A stretch of DNA of 5,296 bases from DASVDE01 sp963740065. Its GTDB lineage: Bacteria > Actinomycetota > Thermoleophilia > Solirubrobacterales > 70-9. Every line of letters starts with the position of its first letter. The stretch's first letter is position 1. The translations under genes and the position numbers were made by a program. Shown here piece by piece: positions 1-4,412 of the stretch. The notes under the pieces were generated by a model. It was not told the DNA's origin, ran no database searches, and saw only the letters and a program-made list of their open reading frames with translations. The DNA is taken from the NCBI GenBank assembly GCA_963740065.1, contig CAVUCS010000005.1, positions 1 through 5,296 of the forward strand. The letters are read 5' to 3'.

Positions 1-33
1 GCGAGCCAGGCGAACCGCTTGACGCTGCCCTAG
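1..33 (+). CDS. Possible 3' end of an upstream gene (partial)
   Basis: Reading from base 1 gives ten codons ending in ASQANRLTLP and a TAG at 31-33. All ten sense codons end in G or C, which matches the strong third-position bias of the clear genes here. That is the only support: the piece is too short to show any domain, and its start lies outside the window. The frame starting at base 3 is also open, to a TGA at 147-149, but has poorer third-position bias and would overlap the next gene by about 85 bases, so it is less likely. Confidence 0.3.
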   Translation, partial: ASQANRLTLP

Positions 34-58
34 AGCGCCGCGCCCCTGAATACGCTCT
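32..58 (+). repeat. Short inverted repeat before the first gene
   Basis: AGAGCG at 32-37 is the exact reverse complement of CGCTCT at 53-58, with a 15-base loop. The flanks CC (29-30) and GG (59-60) could extend the stem past one bulged T. There is no T-run after it, so an intrinsic terminator is not supported. TACGCT at 51-56 fits the loose actinobacterial -10 pattern TAnnnT and lies 8 bases before the GTG at 65, so it could instead mark a leaderless promoter. Neither role is established. Confidence 0.25.
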
Positions 59-64
59 GGACCC

Positions 65-361
65 GTGGGCAGCTGCCCCGTCTGCGGATCTTCGCTCGCC
101 GGTCTCCGGTCCAACGCGCGATTCTGCTCAAGGCGGTGCCGGCGGATGACCAGGGGCCCGACTCAGGTCACGGACGCCGACGTGCTCAACGAGCGCCGCA
201 AGCTCGAGGGCGCGACCTACGCCAGCCGGCGATGTACGTGCGAGGGCCCGCTCGGGCTGGTGGACGAGGACGGGGATGTCCGGTGCTTCAAGTGTGGGCG
301 GCCGTTGTCCCGCCCGGCGCCGGTGATGTTGCCGCCGGGTGACTTCCCGGCCGCGGCATAG
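65..361 (+). CDS. Small protein with two zinc-binding Cys4 sites
   Basis: This 98-residue protein has two cysteine clusters. The first is C4-x2-C7 ... C21-x3-C25, in the context CPVCG and RFCSRRCR, a pattern common in short phage and actinobacterial zinc-ribbon proteins. The second is C57-x-C59 ... C74-x2-C77, ending in FKCGRP, which looks like a second ribbon. The last 20 residues are Pro/Ala-rich and probably disordered. No signal peptide or membrane segment is seen. The start is a GTG with no clear Shine-Dalgarno sequence; translation may be leaderless or coupled to the gene before. Third-position GC is high from the first codons, so the frame is convincing. Nucleic-acid or protein binding is the usual role of such ribbons, but the target is unknown. 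It is separated from the main operon by about 150 bases and may be its own unit. Confidence 0.7.
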   Translation: MGSCPVCGSSLAGLRSNARFCSRRCRRMTRGPTQVTDADVLNERRKLEGATYASRRCTCEGPLGLVDEDGDVRCFKCGRPLSRPAPVMLPPGDFPAAA

Positions 362-363
362 GG

Positions 364-392
364 CTCGAACCCTTCGTGAGCTGGGATAGAAT
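364..392 (+). promoter_or_regulatory. Candidate promoter for the downstream operon
   Basis: TAGAAT at 387-392 matches five of six bases of the TATAAT -10 element and sits in the first gap after the zinc-ribbon gene. The -35 region is poor: TCGAAC at 365-370, with a 16-base spacer, matches only three of six bases of TTGACA. If used, transcription would start near base 400 and give a leader of about 120-130 bases carrying the UUCG hairpin. Position, just before a long run of overlapping genes, is the best argument for it. Confidence 0.35.
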
Positions 393-436
393 CGGGTAGC
401 AGTCGAGGTCTGAGCATGACTTCATTTATCCGTGGA

Positions 437-456
437 GCGGCCCCTTCGGGGGTCGC
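437..456 (+). promoter_or_regulatory. UUCG-capped hairpin in the leader region
   Basis: GCGGCCCC (437-444) pairs with GGGGTCGC (449-456), eight pairs including one G-U, around a TTCG loop closed by C-G. This is the exceptionally stable C(UUCG)G tetraloop class. The following bases are not a T-run, so it is a weak fit to an intrinsic terminator. GCCCC (440-444) can instead pair with GGGGC (466-470), giving a competing fold. It lies in a stretch (362-518) with no convincing gene, between a possible promoter and the next coding region. A leader or attenuator role is an inference. Confidence 0.5.
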
Positions 457-531
457 TTGCGTTGAGGGGCAGGAAGCTCTGGCGCCCCTGCTACGGTCCC
501 GCGCGATAAATGATTTCTATGGCAGAACTCG

Positions 532-1107
532 ATGCACGCGCCGCAGCAGCGTGAGCCAGCCGCCAAGCTTCGCCCCGATGCCTTGGCCGCCGATGCCCTG
601 GCCCTCCGGCGACTCTACGCCGAGAATCCTGGGCTGAAGCGACAGAAGGAGGCGCTGGTCGCCAACGTCGTCGCTACCGCCAATGAGCACGACGACGACT
701 TCGATCAGGAGGAGGCTGAGCACGCCTCGAAGGTTTACGACCTCCTCTGGCGTGCCGAGCGGGAGAAAGACGCGGAGGCGAAGCGCAAGCTCGATGAGCT
801 CCGCGAGAAGAACGACGATGTCATCGTCAACTTCGACCGAGAACAGTCGGAACTCAAACGTTCATTGCGTGAAGCCAAGGCGACGCTTAGCCGTGCAGTC
901 CGAGGTCGCGGCGCAGCGCCCGCTCGCGTCGTGCTTCGGCCGCTCGGCCACGAACGTCGAGAGTCGTGCAGCGGAAGAACGAAGGGGAGCCGGCGCGGAG
1001 CCGATTCCCGCGCTGGGCCGTCCTCCAGCGACGACCCTCCAGACGAATCTGATCCTCATCACGTAGCGGCCACGAGCCGCTCTACCGAAAGGAGAGCGGC
1101 CATATGA
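532..1107 (+). CDS. Hypothetical charged, coiled-coil-like protein; frame uncertain at both ends
   Basis: I do not recognise a family. Residues 1-120 are rich in Glu, Asp, Lys, Arg and Ala, with long helix-forming stretches such as EREKDAEAKRKLDELREK; this suggests a coiled coil, possibly a scaffold or DNA-associated protein. Residues 120-191 are Ser/Arg/Asp/Pro-rich and look disordered. The reading frame is firm between about 560 and 840, where third positions are GC-rich. The start is less sure: there is no good ribosome site, and ATG at 519 opens another frame (MAELDARAAAA) that stops at 552-554. After about 880 the next frame, ending at TAG 1064-1066, has better third-position GC than this one. 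In favour of the frame given, its stop overlaps the next start as ATGA (1104-1107), like most junctions downstream. Confidence 0.5.
   Translation: MHAPQQREPAAKLRPDALAADALALRRLYAENPGLKRQKEALVANVVATANEHDDDFDQEEAEHASKVYDLLWRAEREKDAEAKRKLDELREKNDDVIVNFDREQSELKRSLREAKATLSRAVRGRGAAPARVVLRPLGHERRESCSGRTKGSRRGADSRAGPSSSDDPPDESDPHHVAATSRSTERRAAI
1065..1100 (+). promoter_or_regulatory. Competing hairpins over the ribosome site of the C2H2 gene
   Basis: AGCGGC (1065-1070) pairs with GCCGCT (1076-1081) around a 5-base loop. The same 3' arm, extended to GCCGCTCT (1076-1083), is also the exact complement of AGAGCGGC (1093-1100), with a 9-base loop. The two folds share an arm and cannot coexist. The second one takes part of the Shine-Dalgarno sequence GAAAGGAGAG (1087-1096) into its loop and stem, next to the ATG at 1104. 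This geometry could make translation depend on ribosomes arriving from the gene before. The pairing is seen directly; regulation is inferred. Confidence 0.45.
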
Positions 1108-1448
1108 CGCTGCTCGAAACCGTTGTCCGCGACACGGCCGCGGAGAGCGTCAAACCCCGGCGCGTACACCTGCCGTCGCGGGCGGCTTGGTACGCGATGG
1201 ACCCGATAGAGCGGGTCGCGGTCGCCCGGGGGTCCGATGGCCTGATCGACCCCCGTGTGGCGAAACACGGCGGCTACCGAACGAACCGGAAGTCCAACTA
1301 CGACTTCCCGGGGATGATCGACGACGTCAGCTGGCGTCGCTCCAACGTCCACAAGGCGACCAGCTACTACGGCTGCCACCGGTGCGGCCAGGGGTTTACG
1401 GGACCGCACGCGGTCTACAGGCATCTCGCGCAGGTCCACGACCGATGA
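1104..1448 (+). CDS. Protein with a C-terminal classical C2H2 zinc finger
   Basis: This 114-residue protein ends in a full classical zinc finger: C91-x2-C94-x3-F98-x5-V104-x2-H107-x4-H112. Spacing and hydrophobic core positions match the Krüppel-type consensus, not the Ros/MucR type found in proteobacteria. Such a finger normally binds DNA, sometimes RNA or protein. Residues 1-85 are basic and carry no motif I recognise; PRVAKHGGYRTNRKSNYDF (50-68) may be a structured or nucleic-acid-contacting part. The ATG at 1104 has a strong Shine-Dalgarno site, GGAG at 1091-1094, nine bases upstream. The stop overlaps the next gene as ATGA (1445-1448). With a single finger, sequence-specific DNA binding would need dimerisation or help from the basic N-terminal part. 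A regulator of the element or an accessory replication protein is plausible, but neither is shown. Confidence 0.75.
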   Translation: MTLLETVVRDTAAESVKPRRVHLPSRAAWYAMDPIERVAVARGSDGLIDPRVAKHGGYRTNRKSNYDFPGMIDDVSWRRSNVHKATSYYGCHRCGQGFTGPHAVYRHLAQVHDR

Positions 1449-1657
1449 AGGTGCGCGGGGGTATGAGGTCCGGGGACGGCGTCCAGCTGACGCTCGACCG
1501 GGCTCTGCCGCTCGATCCGATCGCGATTTCGGCGCTTCCCATCCTCGCTCGCCGGCGTCTGTACGACGAGCTCGGCCTCGACCACCTCCAGCGGGGGGCC
1601 GCTGAGCAAGCCGCCCAGGCCGTCATTCGCGGTGAGTACCGGCGGGGCGAGCGATGA
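1445..1657 (+). CDS. Small hypothetical protein upstream of the ATPase
   Basis: This is a 70-residue protein I do not recognise. Residues 1-15 are basic and Gly-rich; residues 20-60 include ALPLDPIAISALPILARRRLY-type hydrophobic/helical sequence followed by a helix ending in AEQAAQAVIRGEY. No cysteine cluster, P-loop, signal peptide or membrane span is present. I chose the ATG at 1445 because it forms an ATGA overlap with the previous stop, the arrangement used at most junctions here. An in-frame ATG at 1463, preceded by a G-run, is the alternative and would remove six residues. Third-position GC is high throughout, so it is probably a real gene. Its stop overlaps the ATG at 1654, again as ATGA, so it is likely co-translated with the ATPase region. 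Confidence 0.6.
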   Translation: MKVRGGMRSGDGVQLTLDRALPLDPIAISALPILARRRLYDELGLDHLQRGAAEQAAQAVIRGEYRRGER

Positions 1658-1860
1658 TCGACCAGGAGGCGATCGCCGCCGCGATCAGGGCCCGGGCCGA
1701 CCAGCACCCCAATGGGGACGACCTTCGCGAGATCGCGGAGTTGATCGAGACCGAGGCCCACCCGGCCGAGTTGGCGCGGTGGCTCGTCAATGCGGCCGAG
1801 ATCGACCCGATCGGGGGACAACGGTTCCCGTCCCGCCGCAACCGAACGCGCTCGGAATTT
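1654..1860 (+). CDS. Probable 5' part of the ATPase gene, in a different frame
   Basis: From the ATG at 1654 about 55 codons read as a helical, acidic segment (MIDQEAIAAAIRARAD ... LARWLVNAAEIDPIGG) with very high third-position GC, clearly coding. The start overlaps the preceding stop as ATGA (1654-1657). The P-loop ATPase domain downstream is read in the +1-shifted frame, which opens only at 1745. This frame stays open to a TGA at 2902-2904, but beyond about 1880 it is the Arg/Pro-rich shadow of the ATPase frame, so the end given here marks where coding character fades, not a stop. Either this is a separate gene overlapping the ATPase, or the two are one gene of about 475 residues with a frame break. 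I favour the single broken gene, because the ATGA start has no matching stop of its own. Confidence 0.5.
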
Positions 1861-3088
1861 GGAGGAGCCGACCGGTCCCTTCGCGCTTCCCCTGGACGGC
1901 TTCATCGCCGCGAAGAGCGCCGTCCCGCCGGCGCTGATCGGCGAGCCCGACGACAACCTGCTCCCGGTCAACGGACTGCTGCTAATCGTGGCCAAGGGCG
2001 GCAAGGGCAAGACCACACTCGCGATCGAGCAAGCCTTCCACCTCGCATCCGGCGTCGAGTGGCTGGGGTTCGAGGTTCCCCGACCGCTGCGCGTCCTGTT
2101 CATCGAGAACGAGGGGCCGCGGGAGCCGTTCCGCCACAAGGTCGAGCTGAAGCGAGGGCACTGGCCGCACCCGCTGACGGGCGGCATCTTCATCCACGAC
2201 CAGGACTGGGGCCAAGCGAGGCTCAACGTCGCCGAGTTCGTGGAGCACCTCAACCGCTTCGCGATCGCGAACGAGATCGACCTGATCATCGGCGATCCGC
2301 TCGACACCTTCGGCATGGACGGCGTCGGCAGCCCGGAGGACACCCGAGCGATGGTCGAGCGCTTCCAGCAGGCGGGCCTCGGCTCGACCGTCGCCTGGGA
2401 GGTGCTTCACCACAGCCGCAAGGAATCGGTCGGGGATGCCGTGGACGCCGTCTCCGGCGCCTGGGGCGGCAAGCCCGACTCCCTGCTGGTGCTCGAGAAG
2501 CAGCACGGCAACCGCGCCCGTCTGTCCTTCCCCAAGGTGCGCTGGAGCCGGCGCGGCGAGCGCGGCGCCTACATCCTCGCCTTCGACCCCGACACAGAGT
2601 CATTCGAGCTCGTCCACGAGGAAGCGACGGAGGAGCGCGACCTGGTCGAAGAGATCGAGGTGCTGCTGACCGACAAGCCGCACCTGACGGCCAAGGAAAT
2701 CGCCGCCAAAGATGGCGGCATCGGCGCCAACGTCGACCGGATCAAGCAAGAGCTGAAGGACAACCCCAACCGCTTCGCCTCTCGGACCGGAGACGATGCG
2801 AAGGCGCTCGGGCGCCACCCGTCAGCGACCGTCTGGGAGGTGACTCGACCCTCCGAGTCACCCGAGTCACCTACTCCGCAGGGGAGAGACCGGCGGCAAG
2901 GTGACTTGGTGACTCCTCCCTATAGGGAGTCACCAGGTCCCCCGCCGAGTCACCCCTCCGCACCTGCGGGTGACTTGACTGCAAAACCAGCCGAGTCACC
3001 TCGGCCCGGGACACCCGAAGAGGAAGCCAAGGCCGAGAGGCTTCTGGGTCTCGGCGTCGAGCCCTACGACGAGGACCGCGGGCCATGA
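1790..3088 (+). CDS. RepA/RecA-like AAA ATPase (AAA_25 type), probable replication helicase/initiator
   Basis: The 432-residue reading carries a P-loop ATPase of the RecA/RepA hexameric helicase fold. Walker A is AKGGKGKTT (68-76), IENEG (105-109) follows on the next strand, Walker B is IDLIIGDP (163-170) with D169, and LHHSRK (206-211) with SGAWGG (222-227) match conserved late motifs of RepA-like ATPases. Residues 283-330 (ERDLVEEIEVLL ... LTAKEIAAKDGG) look like a winged helix. Residues 350-410 are Pro/Ser-rich and disordered; the DNA there carries the GGTGACTY repeats. The tail EEEAKAERLLGLG is helical. The ATG at 1790 has no good ribosome site and the first 22 residues look artificial; the true N-terminus is probably the 1654 segment. 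The stop overlaps the next start as ATGA (3085-3088). In mobile elements this family usually serves replication. ATPase identity is confident, the exact role less so. Confidence 0.85.
   Translation: MRPRSTRSGDNGSRPAATERARNLEEPTGPFALPLDGFIAAKSAVPPALIGEPDDNLLPVNGLLLIVAKGGKGKTTLAIEQAFHLASGVEWLGFEVPRPLRVLFIENEGPREPFRHKVELKRGHWPHPLTGGIFIHDQDWGQARLNVAEFVEHLNRFAIANEIDLIIGDPLDTFGMDGVGSPEDTRAMVERFQQAGLGSTVAWEVLHHSRKESVGDAVDAVSGAWGGKPDSLLVLEKQHGNRARLSFPKVRWSRRGERGAYILAFDPDTESFELVHEEATEERDLVEEIEVLLTDKPHLTAKEIAAKDGGIGANVDRIKQELKDNPNRFASRTGDDAKALGRHPSATVWEVTRPSESPESPTPQGRDRRQGDLVTPPYRESPGPPPSHPSAPAGDLTAKPAESPRPGTPEEEAKAERLLGLGVEPYDEDRGP
2839..3000 (+). repeat. Cluster of nine GGTGACTY/GAGTCACC repeats (iteron-like)
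   Basis: Nine 8-base copies lie within 162 bases. Four read GGTGACTC or GGTGACTT on the plus strand, starting at 2839, 2900, 2908 and 2969. Five read GAGTCACC, starting at 2855, 2864, 2927, 2947 and 2993. They encode ESP in one phase, but SHP, VT and GD in others, so the DNA word is conserved across codon phases. The cluster sits in the disordered 3' part of the ATPase gene. Known precedents for origins inside initiator genes, such as lambda ori within gene O, make an origin or operator array a sensible inference. No AT-rich unwinding stretch is evident nearby. Confidence 0.85.
2908..2934 (+). repeat. Palindrome at the centre of the repeat cluster
   Basis: CTCCCTATAGGGAG at 2916-2929 is a perfect 14-base palindrome. 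It is flanked by convergent repeat copies at 2908-2915 and 2927-2934; allowing a 3-base insertion on the left, the symmetry continues through GGTGA and TCACC. The symmetric TATA at 2921-2924 is the only AT step in the area. It may be a dimer-binding site or an extrudable hairpin at the middle of the array. Confidence 0.7.
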
Positions 3089-3918
3089 GCCGCCGGATCA
3101 ACTGGGGCGGGGTGTTGGAGGAGGCCGCGACGATCGTCACCAGCTACAGCACCGGCGTCACCCTCCGTCAGCTCCACTACCGCCTGGTCTCGGCGCAACT
3201 GATCCCGAACACGACCTCCGCCTACAAGACTCTGAGCGCGAGGACGGCCGAAGCTCGCCGCGGCGGCTGGTTCCCGGCGCTGGTGGACCGCACCCGCACG
3301 ATCCATCGACCCGCCTACGCCGACGACCCGTTGAGCGAGATCGACTGGCTGGCGCAGTCCTATCGTCGCGACCGCACCGAGGGCCAGAAGCAGGCGATCT
3401 ACATCGGCGTCGAGAAGAACGGCCTCCTGGCGCAGCTCGAGAGCTGGTTCGGCGACCTAGGCATCCCGATCCTGGCGCTCGGGGGCTACTCCTCCCAGAC
3501 CTTCTGCGACGTGGTCGCCTCGGACGTGCTGAATGACGGTCGCGAGTCCGTCCTGATCTACGGCGGCGACTTCGACCCCTCGGGCGAGGACATCGAGCGT
3601 GACTTCGAGGATCGCACCGACTTCTGTTTCGCCGAGGTGGTGCGGGTGGCGCTCACTCCCGAGCAGGTGAGCGAATACAACCTGCCGCCCCAACCAGGCA
3701 AGGCCAGCGACACCCGCGCGGGTCGCTTCATCGCCCAGCACGGCGAGTTGGTGCAGGTCGAGCTCGACGCCCTGCCTCCCGACGCGCTCCAATCGCTCTA
3801 CCAGGCGGCGATCGACCGCTATTGGGACGGGTCCACGTTCGAGGGCGTGTTGGCGCTGGAGGACAAAGAGCGCCGACTCATCGAGCGTTTTCGCGACGAG
3901 TTCGAGGCGGTGGCATGA
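3085..3918 (+). CDS. Stand-alone topoisomerase VI A / Spo11-like protein (Mini-A type) with Toprim domain
   Basis: This 277-residue protein has the two-part layout of the topoisomerase VI A subunit and Spo11. Residues 1-75 form a winged-helix-like region with LRQLHYRLV (27-35); Y32 aligns with the catalytic tyrosine of the R-x-x-[YF]-Y motif. Residues 104-180 form a Toprim domain: YIGVEKNG with E110, then YGGDFDPSGEDI with D162 and D164, the metal-binding acidic set, matching DxDPxG of the family. VELDALPPD (225-233) is a conserved-looking tail motif. It is shorter than full A subunits (about 350-400 residues), and no GHKL ATPase B subunit is in the window. This fits the A-only Mini-A group reported from mobile elements. 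DNA breakage or nicking, perhaps for replication initiation or recombination, is inferred. GAGGA at 3071-3075 is its ribosome site; both ends overlap neighbours as ATGA. Confidence 0.8.
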   Translation: MSRRINWGGVLEEAATIVTSYSTGVTLRQLHYRLVSAQLIPNTTSAYKTLSARTAEARRGGWFPALVDRTRTIHRPAYADDPLSEIDWLAQSYRRDRTEGQKQAIYIGVEKNGLLAQLESWFGDLGIPILALGGYSSQTFCDVVASDVLNDGRESVLIYGGDFDPSGEDIERDFEDRTDFCFAEVVRVALTPEQVSEYNLPPQPGKASDTRAGRFIAQHGELVQVELDALPPDALQSLYQAAIDRYWDGSTFEGVLALEDKERRLIERFRDEFEAVA

Positions 3919-4139
3919 AACCCCAACCCGTCGCCCCGGTCCCCCGCGTCACCTTGACCCGCGAGGAGGCCGCGGCTTCCCTCGGCATCTCATTGCCTCA
4001 CTTCCGGCGCCATGTGCAACCGCACCTGAAGCTGATCCGCTCCGGCTCCTGCCGCCTGGTGCCGGTCGCGGAGCTCGAGCGGTGGGCGCAGGAGAACGCG
4101 AGCTTGGCCGGGTCCAACGATCGAACGGAGGTCACATGA
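3915..4139 (+). CDS. Excisionase-like helix-turn-helix protein (HTH_17/MerR type)
   Basis: This is a 74-residue DNA-binding protein. Residues 11-60 match the short winged-helix excisionase family: VTLTREEAAASLGIS is the first helix and turn, HFRRHVQPHLKLIRSG the recognition helix and wing, and RLVPVAELERWAQE the closing strand and helix. The recognition helix has HFRRH instead of the usual TVYRW. The start is the ATG at 3915, overlapping the previous stop as ATGA, with GAGG at 3904-3907; an upstream in-frame ATG at 3822 would run inside the Spo11-like gene and is rejected. Given an integrase about 275 bases downstream, a role as recombination directionality factor is likely. A repressor or regulator of the operon is the main alternative. 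The domain is confident, the role inferred. Confidence 0.8.
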   Translation: MKPQPVAPVPRVTLTREEAAASLGISLPHFRRHVQPHLKLIRSGSCRLVPVAELERWAQENASLAGSNDRTEVT

Positions 4140-4339
4140 ACCTGTTTGAACGCCAGATGCGAACGCAGGCAGTCGAGCACCTCGCCTGCCCTACCTGCGG
4201 AGCCCATCCGGGCCGCCCATGCCGCCGCCCGTCCACCGACTGGAGAGGCAAGCGGCGGGGGTCCGAGCGGGCTCCTCTCCACCAGGAACGTCTGGCGCAG
4301 GCGTATCGAGATCGGTTGAACGGCATGGGCGGCGAGTAG
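4136..4339 (+). CDS. Small CCCH zinc-binding protein
   Basis: This is a 67-residue protein with a single zinc site: C18-x2-C21-x7-C29, in the context CPTCGAHPGRPCRRPS, then H49-x2-R52 after a basic loop. CPxCGAxPGxPC followed by H-x2-R is the signature of a small zinc-finger family very common in actinobacterial phages and integrated elements. Its biochemical role is not settled; DNA binding is usually assumed because of the basic loop (RGKRRGSER, 37-45). The start is the ATG at 4136, overlapping the HTH stop as ATGA, with a strong GGAGG at 4127-4131 only four bases upstream. It is the last gene of the overlapping block; a structured gap separates it from the integrase. No membrane or signal sequence is seen. 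Confidence 0.75.
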   Translation: MNLFERQMRTQAVEHLACPTCGAHPGRPCRRPSTDWRGKRRGSERAPLHQERLAQAYRDRLNGMGGE

Positions 4340-4341
4340 AG

Positions 4342-4398
4342 TGGGCCGCGAACCGAAAAGCGCCCCCGCGACGCTTGCACGCCCGGGGGCCTGGCCCA
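4342..4398 (+). promoter_or_regulatory. Two-stem folded leader just upstream of the integrase ribosome site
   Basis: TGGGCC (4342-4347) pairs with GGCCCA (4393-4398). Inside it GCCCCCG (4362-4368) pairs with CGGGGGC (4384-4390), seven G-C pairs around a 15-base loop containing CGCTTGCACG. The fold starts three bases after the zinc-protein stop and ends two bases before the GGAGG (4400-4404) that serves the ATG at 4413. No T-run follows, so a simple terminator is not supported. It could tune integrase translation or separate it from the operon. The pairing is observed; the function is inferred. Confidence 0.5.
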
Positions 4399-4412
4399 TG
4401 GAGGTTGAGTCC

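Noticed and set aside
3..149. Open frame from base 3 that could be the tail of an upstream gene overlapping the first zinc protein.
   Set aside because: Weaker third-position GC than both the 1-33 frame and the 65-361 frame, and it would need an 85-base overlap.
338..345. A tenth GGTGACTT copy near the end of the first zinc-ribbon gene.
   Set aside because: A single isolated 8-mer in about 5 kb is within chance expectation, so I do not count it as part of the array.
416..637. 73-codon open frame beginning ATGACTTCA with GAGG upstream.
   Set aside because: Third-position GC is poor, it spans the UUCG hairpin and it overlaps the better-supported frame from 532. A short leader peptide cannot be excluded but is not supported.
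1396..2343. 315-codon open frame on the minus strand.
   Set aside because: It is Ser/Pro/Arg-rich, has no recognisable domain and runs antisense to clearly coding plus-strand genes.
1861..2904. Long open frame continuing from the ATG at 1654 across the ATPase gene.
   Set aside because: Beyond about 1880 it is Arg/Pro-rich with no motifs, while the overlapping frame carries the Walker motifs. It is a shadow typical of high-GC DNA.
2919..2930. CTATAGGGAG resembles the initiating part of the phage T7 RNA polymerase promoter.
   Set aside because: The upstream recognition half (TAATACGACTCA) is missing, the match is explained by the local palindrome and repeats, and no single-subunit phage RNA polymerase is encoded in the window.
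2839..3000. CRISPR array interpretation of the repeats.
   Set aside because: Units are only 8 bases, in both orientations, with irregular short spacing and inside a coding gene.
4362..4390. GC-rich hairpin as an intrinsic terminator for the operon.
   Set aside because: No T-run follows, and the integrase ribosome site begins ten bases later.
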